DNA of 64,000 bases, from IMG/VR virus record IMGVR_UViG_3300042557_001040, positions 1 to 64,000 of that record; one strand, given 5' to 3'. The notes under the pieces were generated by a model that ran no database searches, was not told where the DNA came from, and saw only the letters and a list, made by a program, of their open reading frames with translations. The stretch is from a virus. The number at the start of each line of letters is the position of its first letter. Position 1 is the first letter of the stretch. Shown in pieces: positions 16,348 through 24,095 of the stretch. The position numbers were made by a program, and so were the translations under genes.

Positions 16348-17118
16348 TTAAGGGTTATAAAATACAGCCCAACCTTTTATTACAAGACTAGCTTGAGCTG
16401 CTAAACCTAGACCAGATGGTGTAGAATTAGTGCCTCCACTAAGATCAACATAACCATTGCTAAGACCATTGTCATCAAGTGTAATTAGAACATGATTTAC
16501 AGAAGCTTCTGTTAAATTATTACTATTCAGATCAACATAATCCAAGCCCACACAACCTGTAATGTTTATATGTTGCAATCCTGTATCATCATTATATAAC
16601 TGTGTCATTGTGGTGATTCCTGTAAAATCTAAAGATGTGAATCCCATATTATCACCATCCCATTCATTAATACCTTCTAATTTTTGAAGATTGCTTATTG
16701 CTACAGCTGTACCAGGACCAAACCCAATTTCAAAATCGTCAATTTGAGAAGGATTGTTTATACATAAATAAACAGTGTGAGGGATTAAACCTTCCAAGTC
16801 ATATTCAAAGTCATAATTACTTCCATCAGCAGGAAGAGAAAAACTTTCACTTTCTGTAGATGTCCAATGAACAGATCCTGTTAAATTAGGTCCTCCATTT
16901 ACAGTTTGTAATGTAAAACCATAAAGTCCACTTACTTCATCTGCAATAGCTTGTATAGCTATGCAACATGAATACTCTTTAATAGTGTTACAACATAAGT
17001 CTGCTGGAACCTCTTTCCATGTAGATGGTCCACTAGGGAATGATCCACTAGTAAGAATCATACTACCAGGTACAATCTTGCCTTGCTTGCTGTACCTTAC
17101 AAATGCTCTTTTTTTCAT
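16348..17118 (-). CDS. Tail/receptor-binding type protein with LRR-like C-terminus, 256 aa
   Basis: Residues 1-45 (KKRAFVRYSKQGKIVPGS, then STWKEVPADLCC) closely match the start of the neighbouring 149-aa protein at 17178, so this is a shared docking module. Residues of about 140-256 carry leucine-rich-repeat-like units (TSLDFTGITTMTQL, then LQHINITGCVGLDYVDLNSN) and end with the phage-type cap GYVDLSGGTNSTPSG...KGWAVFYNP. The modular plan of constant N-terminus and variable binding C-terminus is typical of receptor-binding or adhesin proteins on phage tails. The binding partner is unknown. Confidence 0.7.
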   Translation of the reverse strand: MKKRAFVRYSKQGKIVPGSMILTSGSFPSGPSTWKEVPADLCCNTIKEYSCCIAIQAIADEVSGLYGFTLQTVNGGPNLTGSVHWTSTESESFSLPADGSNYDFEYDLEGLIPHTVYLCINNPSQIDDFEIGFGPGTAVAISNLQKLEGINEWDGDNMGFTSLDFTGITTMTQLYNDDTGLQHINITGCVGLDYVDLNSNNLTEASVNHVLITLDDNGLSNGYVDLSGGTNSTPSGLGLAAQASLVIKGWAVFYNP

Positions 17119-17177
17119 TTTATTTATATTTTAAAGGTCAAAATCTAAATGCTCTATTTTTTCCCATTATTTTTTAT

Positions 17178-17627
17178 TTACATATCTCCAACCGAAAAGA
17201 TAAAATCATTTATATCTTCACAAAGAAGATTTCTAATTTGAGGATTTAAATAAAGTGTTAAAATAGAACCAGAAACTTCAAAATAACCCCAAAAAGAAAA
17301 ATTAGTATTGAAGTAATCGGCAACTTCTTGATAACTATTTAATGAAGGACCTGTAAAAAAACTCGTAAACTCTTTGCTACCATCTCCTACACATTGTATT
17401 TGAATAAACAAGTTAGTACTTGATGGTAAAACAGACATTGTAAGAGCTAAATTATAACTAAGAGGGAATTCTCTACTAGTGTTAGGATTTATTTCACAAC
17501 AATAGTTTGTAGATACTTCTTTCCATAATGCAGTTTTATCAGGATAGCCACCGTTAGTAGTTACTACTAAACTTCCAGGAACAAGTTGTCCTTTTTTAGT
17601 ATATCTTACAAATCCTCTTTTTTTCAT
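17178..17627 (-). CDS. Tail-associated protein sharing the N-terminal docking module, 149 aa
   Basis: It starts KKRGFVRYTKKGQLVPGS and continues ALWKEVSTNYCC, matching the N-terminal module of the 16348-17118 gene at about half of the positions. The remaining 100 residues are a different beta-rich domain (LSYNLALTMSVLPSSTNLFI, later GYFEVSGSILTLYLNP). It is probably a second small tail or adhesin protein that attaches to the same virion site. The gap of 59 nt to the next gene contains nothing notable. Confidence 0.65.
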   Translation of the reverse strand: MKKRGFVRYTKKGQLVPGSLVVTTNGGYPDKTALWKEVSTNYCCEINPNTSREFPLSYNLALTMSVLPSSTNLFIQIQCVGDGSKEFTSFFTGPSLNSYQEVADYFNTNFSFWGYFEVSGSILTLYLNPQIRNLLCEDINDFIFSVGDM

Positions 17628-17693
17628 TTCTAATCTTTTATTAAATGTATTGAAAATCCAAAATGATTTACAAAAGCCTTTTGTTTTGACATC

Positions 17694-17765
17694 TCATTTT
17701 TTAGGTTTTGAAGGCTTGGATGGTTTACCACATCCACAACCATAAACAGCTGTACTCTTTATCAT
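17694..17765 (-). CDS. Tiny Cys/Lys-rich peptide, 23 aa (tentative)
   Basis: The frame starts at the ATG at 17765, 13 nt after the stop of the gene at 17779, and reads MIKSTAVYGCGCGKP and then a Lys/Pro/Ser tail. The CGC motif and basic proline tail look non-random and the spacing is gene-like. At 23 codons it could be chance. Confidence 0.35.
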   Translation of the reverse strand: MIKSTAVYGCGCGKPSKPSKPKK

Positions 17766-17778
17766 ATATTTAGATTTT

Positions 17779-18408
17779 TTAATTGTACACTCTTATTTCT
17801 AAAGATGCATTTAATAAAGAACTATCTACTAAGTTGTCTTGTCTTGTTGCATATAACGGTTTACTAAACTGGTTATTATTATTAAAATAAGTCACTAATA
17901 CATCTTCTCTACCACTTGTTCCACTTACTATAACAATAAATGTTTTATCTGTAGTGAACAATTCAGAAGAATTAACTGAATACTGTCCAACATTATCATA
18001 AGTAAACCAAATATTTCCAATAGTATTTTCTAACACTGTTGCTACTGGGGCTCCTCCATTAAATTCTAGAATTCCAGTGTCCCAATTATTAGGAGTTGTT
18101 CCTGTAGCAACAAAATATGTTCCCACATTATTATTTGGTGCTCCTACATTTGTAAAATCAGCTATAGCACTATTGTTATTATAAATAAAATAAGTAACTC
18201 CTATTGTTAAATCTCCACCAGAAATACTACCTAGACTATTTCCACCATTCTGTGTTAATAAAGCTGTATATACTTTATATGTAGATGACGAATTATTATT
18301 AATCTGGTCTACCAGCTGATTTACATGTGCTATACGAGCTAATGCGTTATCTCCCACTGTTTTACTTAAGTAGGGATCAGGACTTTTGGGTTTAATTTTT
18401 TTTATCAT
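17779..18408 (-). CDS. Virion/tail protein of unknown function, 209 aa
   Basis: The N-terminal segment GDNALARIAHVNQLVDQIN is a short helical motif I remember from tail-region proteins of Bacteroidota phages. The rest is beta-rich and Asn/Gly/Ser/Thr-rich (YKVYTALLTQNGGNS, then TIGVTYFIYNNN), like a fibre or adhesin. The start overlaps the stop of the M15 peptidase by ATGA, so the two are translationally coupled. Confidence 0.65.
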   Translation of the reverse strand: MIKKIKPKSPDPYLSKTVGDNALARIAHVNQLVDQINNNSSSTYKVYTALLTQNGGNSLGSISGGDLTIGVTYFIYNNNSAIADFTNVGAPNNNVGTYFVATGTTPNNWDTGILEFNGGAPVATVLENTIGNIWFTYDNVGQYSVNSSELFTTDKTFIVIVSGTSGREDVLVTYFNNNNQFSKPLYATRQDNLVDSSLLNASLEIRVYN

Positions 18409-18827
18409 ATTTTTGCAAGTTGAAAGTGCATACCATCTCTACGTCTCCATGTACCACCCCATTCAAATCCTGCGTCTGTAAAACACTTTACAAACCCAGG
18501 GGAAAGTCTTGGTCTACAACCAAAGCAGTTCCATGCTGCATTTACATCAACAGCTATACCCCAGCTGTGGAGACTCATTGTAAGACCAAATCTCTTCCTG
18601 CGAATGTTAAAACAACCATCCCATGTCTTCAGCTCTTTTACAAAACCTCTTGTAATAAGATTTTGTAATGCTGCACTGAGAGGTTTAATTAAGTCTTTAT
18701 TACAGAATATTCTTTTAGGAATGACTCCCACTTCTAAATTAGCAGGGACATCCCATGTAGTCATCCACCTATTCTTAAGTGAAGGAGCACCGTATTTCTT
18801 ATATGCTTGCTTACTGGTTACCATCAT
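18405..18827 (-). CDS. M15-family peptidoglycan peptidase (endolysin)
   Basis: The 140-residue protein is a D-Ala-D-Ala carboxypeptidase / L-Ala-D-Glu endopeptidase type M15 enzyme. The zinc-site motif SLHSWGIAVDVN supplies His87 and Asp94. The terminal DGMHFQ supplies His134. Glu122 (FEWGG) is the probable catalytic acid region. It cleaves peptide bonds in cell-wall stem peptides. There is no signal peptide, so release needs a holin (candidate at 10842). Two Met codons (18827, 18824) are possible starts. It overlaps both neighbours by 4 nt, within a lysis cassette that continues upstream. Confidence 0.88.
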   Translation of the reverse strand: MMVTSKQAYKKYGAPSLKNRWMTTWDVPANLEVGVIPKRIFCNKDLIKPLSAALQNLITRGFVKELKTWDGCFNIRRKRFGLTMSLHSWGIAVDVNAAWNCFGCRPRLSPGFVKCFTDAGFEWGGTWRRRDGMHFQLAKI

Positions 18828-19246
18828 TTCGTTATTATAATCGTAACCAGTGCTATCAAACCCCCGGTTAAGAGAATATCTGTAAATTTTTTCTTTGTCT
18901 TATATTTCTTAAAGTCTTTAGAAAGGGTGGTGTAGTCTTTATTACATTCTGCTAAAAGAGAACTAAGAGCCTCTTTAGCAACCTTATCATTACCAATCTG
19001 TTCTAAATAATAAGATTCTTTTAACTGTTGTTTAGAAATGATGCTGTCTTTTACAGTGATCATCTTCATGTTTTCATTCACCTCAGATATTGCTAAACTG
19101 AGCATAGCATATGCAGAGTCTCCAGCAATGAGGTCTTCTGTAATTTGTTTTGCCACCTCTCCAGGTATGCATACAGACGGAGAAGGCTTTTGAGAAAAGC
19201 CTACTAATGAAAAACAGGTGAATATGGTGATTAAAATAAGTTTCAT
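18824..19246 (-). CDS. Signal peptide, coiled coil and C-terminal membrane helix: lysis protein candidate, 140 aa
   Basis: It has a Sec signal peptide (MKLILITIFTCFSLVGFSQ), a long charged coiled-coil middle (residues of about 35-115), and a hydrophobic C-terminal helix (ILLTGGLIALVTIIITK). Coiled coils with a membrane anchor at the end, next to an endolysin, suggest a spanin-type protein that disrupts the outer membrane. The C-terminal rather than N-terminal anchor is unusual for classical inner-membrane spanins. It overlaps the M15 gene (ATGA). Confidence 0.65.
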   Translation of the reverse strand: MKLILITIFTCFSLVGFSQKPSPSVCIPGEVAKQITEDLIAGDSAYAMLSLAISEVNENMKMITVKDSIISKQQLKESYYLEQIGNDKVAKEALSSLLAECNKDYTTLSKDFKKYKTKKKFTDILLTGGLIALVTIIITK

Positions 19247-19248
19247 AA

Positions 19249-19629
19249 TTAGTAATTGTATCTATTTTTTAAGAAGCTATCTGCTTGATCTACAGAAAAT
19301 CTTTTAGAAGCATCAATTTTATCATTGTAATATTCTCTTACAATAACCTTTGTCTTCTTTATATCTTTAATCTTCAGATCAATATCATTAATCCTGTTAT
19401 TATACTCTTGTGTAACACTATCTAATGTATTCTGTTTCTTTACAAGCTCTTGATTCACCAGATTAAGACTATCAATTCTTTGCTTAATCACTTCATTATC
19501 AACACGTTTCTCTCTTTTAGTGAAAATAAACAGAAGTAGATATATAACAAGCAACACCCCAGCAACCACGCCTAATATGGTGAGCAGATTGCTTTTAGGT
19601 TTAGGAAAGTAAATATTTGGTGTTTCCAT
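19249..19629 (-). CDS. Inner-membrane spanin-like protein, 126 aa
   Basis: One N-terminal membrane helix (residues of about 14-36, LLTILGVVAGVLLVIYLLLF) is followed by a positively charged stop-transfer (KREKR). A coiled coil of about 70 residues (IDSLNLVNQELVKKQNTLDS and on) and a tail RFSVDQADSFLKNRYNY follow. This is the classic i-spanin layout. It lies directly upstream of the other lysis proteins, with a 2-nt gap. Confidence 0.65.
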   Translation of the reverse strand: METPNIYFPKPKSNLLTILGVVAGVLLVIYLLLFIFTKREKRVDNEVIKQRIDSLNLVNQELVKKQNTLDSVTQEYNNRINDIDLKIKDIKKTKVIVREYYNDKIDASKRFSVDQADSFLKNRYNY

Positions 19630-19632
19630 AAA

Positions 19633-19815
19633 TTATGAATGAACTGCTTTTACAACATCTCCTGTTCTATAGACATCTCCATTTTTTAAACCACCTGCTT
19701 TTGCTGCTGCATTATTTGCATATTCAGGAAGATTATTAAATTTTCCAAGAAGTCTTTTTACTTTATTTGTAAGCCAGTCAAGCCTACCAAATATATCTGA
19801 AGAAATAGGGTTCAT
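19633..19815 (-). CDS. Small conserved phage protein with GLKNGDVYRTGDVVK motif, 60 aa
   Basis: Residues of about 36-60 (NAAAKAGGLKNGDVYRTGDV) match a short C-terminal module found on many phage and bacterial proteins in which 'AkaaGLkvGdvYrtg' precedes a terminal strand. The module is of unknown role, often on virion proteins. The first 35 residues are helical. It is 1 nt from the next gene in the operon. Confidence 0.6.
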   Translation of the reverse strand: MNPISSDIFGRLDWLTNKVKRLLGKFNNLPEYANNAAAKAGGLKNGDVYRTGDVVKAVHS

Positions 19816-19816
19816 A

Positions 19817-20119
19817 TTAACTTATTTTAGGGACATATTTCTTTACATCATATATATCCTCATGTTTAAAGTATAGTTTATCCATATCTGGATTAACATA
19901 AGTGATTTTTCTAGGAGCAGAAGGCCCATAAAGCATCCTTTCTAGGTTTTCTATCTTGGTTTTGTCTATACTAGACTGAGATAATAGTGCCTTTACATCT
20001 GACCTAAGCTCAGATACATCTCGCCATATCATCATGGCAAGTATGGTTACAAGGGTTGGAAACAAATACGCCTTAATAGACGTAAGAATGGCAGAGTTTT
20101 TTTCGAATTCTCTTGTCAT
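19817..20119 (-). CDS. Membrane-anchored coiled-coil protein, 100 aa
   Basis: One hydrophobic helix spans residues of about 12-32 (SIKAYLFPTLVTILAMMIW). A short coiled coil (VSELRSDVKALLSQ) and a soluble tail follow. It is the first gene of the 20.1-to-10.7 kb minus-strand block. Its place at the head of a lysis cassette suggests a holin-regulator or spanin-related role, but the family is unknown to me. Confidence 0.6.
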   Translation of the reverse strand: MTREFEKNSAILTSIKAYLFPTLVTILAMMIWRDVSELRSDVKALLSQSSIDKTKIENLERMLYGPSAPRKITYVNPDMDKLYFKHEDIYDVKKYVPKIS

Positions 20120-20160
20120 TTCAAAACCAATTTTATACCTTTACAAACATTTTTTTCAAC
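20120..20160 (-). promoter_or_regulatory. Possible promoter for the minus-strand lysis/tail block
   Basis: On the minus strand, a TTG and the sequence TAAAATTG (one mismatch to TAnnTTTG) are separated by 21 nt. They lie just upstream of the start at 20119. The fit to the Bacteroidota consensus is partial. Confidence 0.3.
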
Positions 20161-20166
20161 AAAAGA

Positions 20167-20284
20167 CTGCTTAACCGAGCTAAAGTCCTGATTTACAATG
20201 AGTTATATTGCAGCATCAAGAATAAATGCAGGTTAATTAGAACTTCTTAACCCAGGACTTGTAAGAGTATAGCTCGGTTAGCAG
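20167..20284. other. Structured intergenic element (nested inverted repeat; origin or ncRNA candidate)
   Basis: Outer stem: CTGC(T)TAACCGAGCTA at 20167-20182 pairs with TAGCTCGGTTAGCAG at 20270-20284, giving 15 bp with one bulged T. Inner stem: AAGTCCTG at 20183-20190 pairs with CAGGACTT at 20253-20260 (8 bp), with 9 unpaired nt on the right side between the stems. Inside lie three smaller hairpins: CAAT/ATTG (20196-20210), GCAT/ATGC (20213-20229) and GGTTAA/TTAACC (20231-20252). The whole resembles a cloverleaf on a long stem. No U-tract follows, so it is not a simple terminator. It lies between divergent blocks, 71 bp from a DnaA-domain-IV-like gene. Confidence 0.75.
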
Positions 20285-20355
20285 GTTCTATTCTACAATA
20301 TAATATACTAAATTTTTGACAAACCTCCATCTATAATCCTTAAATTTTATCAATT

Positions 20356-20760
20356 ATGACCCTCAATCAAGAAGAAGTGTTGGCAGTTGAAGACTTTAAA
20401 CGGGACTTCAGTGCAAAATTTGGGTATGTCCCACTAATAACTATAGAAAAAACACCAGAAAAAGTAATGCCTTTAAGTGAGCTTGAAGAATTTTTTAAGC
20501 CTTTTATTGCCAGAAAGTATGATAAAAAGATCACACTAAGCTCCAATCTTAGAGATAGAGAGCTTGTTGAGTATAAGATTATTTATTCCATGATGGCAAA
20601 AGAACTAGGATACACCCTCACAGCAATAGCAAAACATCTTAAAAAAGATCACACAACAATCGTTCATTATAATAAGACTTTTAGAAATCTTATGGCAACA
20701 TCAGACTTATTTAATGAAAAGTATAACGAAGTGGTTGTTTATATAAAATCATCTAAATGA
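20356..20760 (+). CDS. DnaA domain IV-like DNA-binding protein (replication initiation candidate)
   Basis: Residues of about 65-112 match the C-terminal DNA-binding domain of DnaA: REL..YK...SMMAKELGYTLTAIAKHLKKDHTTIVH, with the signature DHTTIVH at 98-104 where DnaA has DHTTVLH. DnaA's AAA+ domain is absent, and the N-terminal 60 residues are unassigned. It therefore binds DNA but does not form a DnaA ATPase filament itself. It could mark a phage origin or bind host DnaA boxes. It opens the replication block, next to the structured element at 20167-20284, and overlaps the next gene (ATGATG). Confidence 0.82.
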   Translation: MTLNQEEVLAVEDFKRDFSAKFGYVPLITIEKTPEKVMPLSELEEFFKPFIARKYDKKITLSSNLRDRELVEYKIIYSMMAKELGYTLTAIAKHLKKDHTTIVHYNKTFRNLMATSDLFNEKYNEVVVYIKSSK

Positions 20761-21338
20761 TGGAAAGCTTAAAAGTATGGAACGTTGCAGTGAAATATAA
20801 TATGAGTCCAAATCAGTTATATTTTCTTGATTGCTGCAGATATAAAATTAAACCCTCCAAATTAATTAATGAGGAGGCTGAAAAGATGATATGTATACAA
20901 AAAGGCTTTATTGACCTTGATTGCCATCTTTCTATTACAGCAACTCAAATGTTGGCTGAATATGACACCTTCCTTGATAAAACAAAGAAGAAGGTGGCTA
21001 AAGAAGTGCTTGGAGAAAACTTTATGGAAAAGGTAAACACCTATAGACAACTCTTTCCAAAAATAAGATTTCCTTCTGGTTCACTAGCCAGACAATCAAC
21101 CAATGAACTAAAGGACAAGTTTATATGGTTCTTTAAAACATTCCCAGAATATGATTGGGAATTAGTGTTTGACGCAACAGACTATTATTTATATTTAAAA
21201 AAACAAGTTGATTACCAATATGCCGTAACAAGTAGCTATTTTATAAAAAAGACAGAAACATTAACTAAAGAAACAAAATCCATTCTTGCTGATTATTGTC
21301 AGCAACTATTGGATGATCCCAATTTATTATCTTCTTAA
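20757..21338 (+). CDS. Conserved phage replication-block protein, 193 aa
   Basis: It starts inside the DnaA-like gene's stop (ATGA overlap). The second half carries LARQSTNELKDKFIWFFKTF, PEYDWELVFDATDYYLYLKK and then SSYFIKKTETLTKETKS. From memory this pattern recurs in hypothetical proteins of Bacteroidota phages next to replication genes. It might be a helicase loader or initiation partner by position; no motif proves it. Confidence 0.65.
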   Translation: MMESLKVWNVAVKYNMSPNQLYFLDCCRYKIKPSKLINEEAEKMICIQKGFIDLDCHLSITATQMLAEYDTFLDKTKKKVAKEVLGENFMEKVNTYRQLFPKIRFPSGSLARQSTNELKDKFIWFFKTFPEYDWELVFDATDYYLYLKKQVDYQYAVTSSYFIKKTETLTKETKSILADYCQQLLDDPNLLSS

Positions 21339-21345
21339 AAAGTTT

Positions 21346-21534
21346 ATGGAAAAAAAGATTCACATGTTACTGATTTCCATATTGTTATCAGTTACAGCTT
21401 GGCTATTCATTGATTCATTTATAGTGAGTGTTGGTTTTTTTAGATATTTAATTATTGAACTCTTCTTACTAGGAATGAACAAACTAAGTATTTACATTTT
21501 TAAAAAATATCAACTTTATGACAAAGATGAATGA
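21346..21534 (+). CDS. Small membrane protein, 62 aa
   Basis: The frame is open from 21286, but the ATG at 21346 (MEKKIHMLLIS) starts after the previous stop. Two hydrophobic stretches (HMLLISILLSVTAWLFI and VGFFRYLIIELFLLG) are likely membrane spans, followed by a charged tail. No family is recognised. It overlaps the next gene by 17 nt. Confidence 0.55.
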   Translation: MEKKIHMLLISILLSVTAWLFIDSFIVSVGFFRYLIIELFLLGMNKLSIYIFKKYQLYDKDE

Positions 21535-21724
21535 AGAACACATCAAAATACTATACGATGTGTTTACAGTGTCTAGCACTTCAACACAAGATTTCCGTTG
21601 TTTAAATTATGAAATGTTTGAACTGCTGGCTAACAAAATTTATGAAATTGGATATTTACAAGGAAATTTAGAAGGACTGGGTAGATCTAAAGAAATTCTT
21701 GAAGAGCTTATTGATAAAAAATAA
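21518..21724 (+). CDS. Small hypothetical protein, 68 aa
   Basis: This acidic, helical protein (MFELLANKIYEIGYLQGNLE, then SKEILEELIDKK) sits 3 nt before the replicative helicase gene and overlaps the membrane protein before it. No domain is recognised. The position suggests co-expression with the helicase. Confidence 0.55.
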   Translation: MTKMNEEHIKILYDVFTVSSTSTQDFRCLNYEMFELLANKIYEIGYLQGNLEGLGRSKEILEELIDKK

Positions 21725-21727
21725 TAA

Positions 21728-22777
21728 ATGTCTATAGGAATTAAACATCTTTTTGGAGGTAAATTGTATTCTGAAATACTTTCAGAAGGCTTAGTGTATA
21801 TAGAAGACAGGATGAGAGGTAGAGTTAAGTCTTTTAAAACTCCTTGGGTGGGGTTGAACAAGGCTGGCGTAGGAGGATTGGAATGGGGTTCAATGATAAC
21901 CATAGGTGCAAGACCTGGGTCAGGTAAGACATTGATTGTCAGCCAAATACTCAGGGAATGCAGAACACTCAATCCTTTACAACACTTTAACATCCTTGAA
22001 TTTCAGTTTGAGATGGGTGCAAAGCAGGTTTCAGCTAGAGATTTTGTAGCTAAAACTGCACTTGATTATAACACTGTTTTAAGTACGGATGGACAGCTTG
22101 ATGATTATCATTTTCAAATGATGAAGCAATATCAAGAAGACTGTAAAAATCTTGAACAAAGAGGTGTTCTAAGAGTGCAAGTAAATAATGCTCTCACCCA
22201 TCAAGAGATAAGAGAAACAATTATTCATTATTACAAGGAGCTTGGTGGTAAGCCTCTGGTTGTCACTGTGGACCATAGCTGGCTCATCAAGAAGGGAAAA
22301 GATGAAAAAGAAAAAATAAGCACTCTATACAATGCTGTAGAAATGTTTATGCAGCTTAAAAATCAGCTCCCCATCATTGTGATTATGATTACACAGCTTA
22401 ACAGAACTATTGAAGAACCTTCTAGAAGAGTGCAAGGCTCTATAGCAAACTATCCCACCAGCTCAGATATATTTGGTGGTGATGCTTTGATGCAAGGTTC
22501 TGACATGGTTGTGGTTTTAAGCAGACCTTCTATATTAAATATAGGAGTGTATGGTCCAAGTGGCTATCTTGTAAAGTCAGATGATATCTTTATGCACCTG
22601 ATCAAGGTGAGAAATGGTGCAGACGATGTAAACATTCTTTACATGAAAGCTGAGTTTAAAAACCAAAGAATGATAGAAGTTTCTGAACCCACTGCCTCTA
22701 ATCCTGGAGGTATGGGATTCACCAGAAGATCACAACGAACCACTACATCTACAGACATAGATGTTAGTGATATTTAA
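21728..22777 (+). CDS. DnaB-type (SF4) replicative helicase
   Basis: The 349-residue protein has the RecA-like core of DnaB helicases: Walker A GARPGSGKT (60-68), the H1a segment FEMGAKQVSAR (about 94-104), H2 VTVDHSWLI (179-187), H3 ITQLNR (221-226), and SDIFGGDALMQGSD near 246-259. The DnaB N-terminal domain is missing, as in other short phage DnaB-like helicases. It would unwind the fork ahead of the family-B polymerase, working with the primase at 24775. The C-terminal 40 residues are Ser/Thr-rich and probably flexible. Confidence 0.9.
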   Translation: MSIGIKHLFGGKLYSEILSEGLVYIEDRMRGRVKSFKTPWVGLNKAGVGGLEWGSMITIGARPGSGKTLIVSQILRECRTLNPLQHFNILEFQFEMGAKQVSARDFVAKTALDYNTVLSTDGQLDDYHFQMMKQYQEDCKNLEQRGVLRVQVNNALTHQEIRETIIHYYKELGGKPLVVTVDHSWLIKKGKDEKEKISTLYNAVEMFMQLKNQLPIIVIMITQLNRTIEEPSRRVQGSIANYPTSSDIFGGDALMQGSDMVVVLSRPSILNIGVYGPSGYLVKSDDIFMHLIKVRNGADDVNILYMKAEFKNQRMIEVSEPTASNPGGMGFTRRSQRTTTSTDIDVSDI

Positions 22778-22794
22778 AAACTAAAAATTGTGTT

Positions 22795-23385
22795 ATGAGT
22801 AGTCAAACCGCTGAACAAAAAAGAAAAGAAGAAAAACTAGAAGCTATTAGAAGCTACCATGCGCCTTTAATTAAAGATTTGGGAATTGATAAGAAAAACT
22901 TTCAAATGAAGTCTCCCAAAGTTGTTAATGGTGTAAGGTGTGTACAGCTTTACGATAGTGAATTTCTTAAAAAAGATGGATTTTACTTTGAATTAATACA
23001 CGGAGGTTTGGAGCCAATAGATCCAAATAGAACTGTATACAGAATTCAATATAACCCCAACTTTAGAGAGGAATATGATGAGTTTAAGATTGTAAAATAT
23101 GATGAGGTTAAAAAAGAGGAAAAGATTTTAATTGTATACAACGTACCTTTAGAAGAAGCAATTATTGTAGATCCTTATTCTGCAGCAATAAGCAAGGGGT
23201 CCTCTATTGTTATAGATGACAAAGAAAAAAGTTTGAAAGAGTATGGGAATTTTAAAAATAATCCTGTATCTTTGGAAGACCAGCCCTTCAGTGAAATGAC
23301 CATCAGAGATTACATGGCTATCCACACAGGCAAGCCCGTGAGTTTAAAAGGTTGGCTCAACGCCTTAATAAAAAACACACTATAA
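22795..23385 (+). CDS. Hypothetical protein in replication block, 196 aa
   Basis: The protein is charged and soluble with a helical, Lys/Glu-rich N-terminus. It contains a beta-rich middle (VNGVRCVQLYDSEFLKKDGF) and a conserved-looking end (MTIRDYMAIHTGKPVSLKGW). No domain is recognised. It abuts the Sak4-like ATPase gene (the ATG follows the stop directly), which suggests a linked role in replication or recombination. Confidence 0.6.
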   Translation: MSSQTAEQKRKEEKLEAIRSYHAPLIKDLGIDKKNFQMKSPKVVNGVRCVQLYDSEFLKKDGFYFELIHGGLEPIDPNRTVYRIQYNPNFREEYDEFKIVKYDEVKKEEKILIVYNVPLEEAIIVDPYSAAISKGSSIVIDDKEKSLKEYGNFKNNPVSLEDQPFSEMTIRDYMAIHTGKPVSLKGWLNALIKNTL

Positions 23386-24069
23386 ATGGCTCACAGCATT
23401 CTTGTAATTGCAGAATCAGGTTGTGGAAAATCAACCTCTATAGAAAATTTGGACCCAAAAGAAACATTCATCATCAATGTAGCCAACAAACCCTTGCCTT
23501 TCAAAGGATGGAAGAAGAAGTATTCCATTTGGAGCAAGGATAATGTTGGAGGCAATATGTATGATAAGTCTAGCGTTTCCAACATTGAAGCTTGTATTAA
23601 GTATGTAAATGACAAGCGTCCTGAAATTAAAAATCTCATTGTTGATGACTTTCAATACATGAGTTCATTTGAGTTCTTTGACAGGTCAGATGAGAAAGGC
23701 TATGAAAAATTCACTCAGATTGGTGCAGGACTTGCAAGGATAGCAAGAATGCCCAAAGACATGAGAGAAGACCTCATGGTATTTTTTCTTACGCATGCTG
23801 AAGAAGGCTCAGATATGGAAGGAAAGAAGAGATATAAGGCCAAGACAATTGGTAGAATGGTAGATGAAAAACTTACATTGGAAGGTTTGTTTTCTATTGT
23901 GCTGTTTGGAAAAGTGAAGAAAGACAAAGATGGCAACATCCGTTATGTGTTTGAAACACAAAACAATGGTGAGAATACTTGTAAGTCTCCTAAAGGGATG
24001 TTTCCAACATTTGAAATTGTAAATGACCTTGCTTATGTAAGAGAGTCTATTTTGAATTACGAATCATAA
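23386..24069 (+). CDS. Sak4-like / AAA_24 RecA-fold ATPase
   Basis: Walker A is ESGCGKST (10-17) and Walker B is LIVDDFQ (84-90), followed by FFLTHAEEG at about 134-142, where RecA-fold enzymes have their third motif. The length of 227 residues and the order fit phage AAA_24 / Sak4-type proteins, which promote single-strand annealing and recombination, often with a partner SSB. The next gene encodes an SSB-like protein, and an exonuclease follows at 26771. These together look like an annealing-recombination set. Confidence 0.82.
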   Translation: MAHSILVIAESGCGKSTSIENLDPKETFIINVANKPLPFKGWKKKYSIWSKDNVGGNMYDKSSVSNIEACIKYVNDKRPEIKNLIVDDFQYMSSFEFFDRSDEKGYEKFTQIGAGLARIARMPKDMREDLMVFFLTHAEEGSDMEGKKRYKAKTIGRMVDEKLTLEGLFSIVLFGKVKKDKDGNIRYVFETQNNGENTCKSPKGMFPTFEIVNDLAYVRESILNYES

Positions 24070-24095
24070 TCTATTAAAATTTAAATCTTAACAAC

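Noticed and set aside
16348-17118. LRR-like protein as an eukaryote-derived effector
   Set aside because: The cap sequence and N-terminal module are of the phage-tail type and a neighbour shares the module.
20183-20260. A canonical tRNA gene in the cloverleaf-like region
   Set aside because: Stem and loop sizes (8/4/4/6 bp, 9-10-nt loops), the lack of the TTC/GG loop signatures and no clear anticodon loop do not fit a functional tRNA.
20310-20335. TTGACA and TATAAT sequences upstream of the 20356 gene as a sigma-70 promoter
   Set aside because: The spacing is about 10 nt rather than 16-18, and Bacteroidota hosts do not use the enteric-type consensus well.
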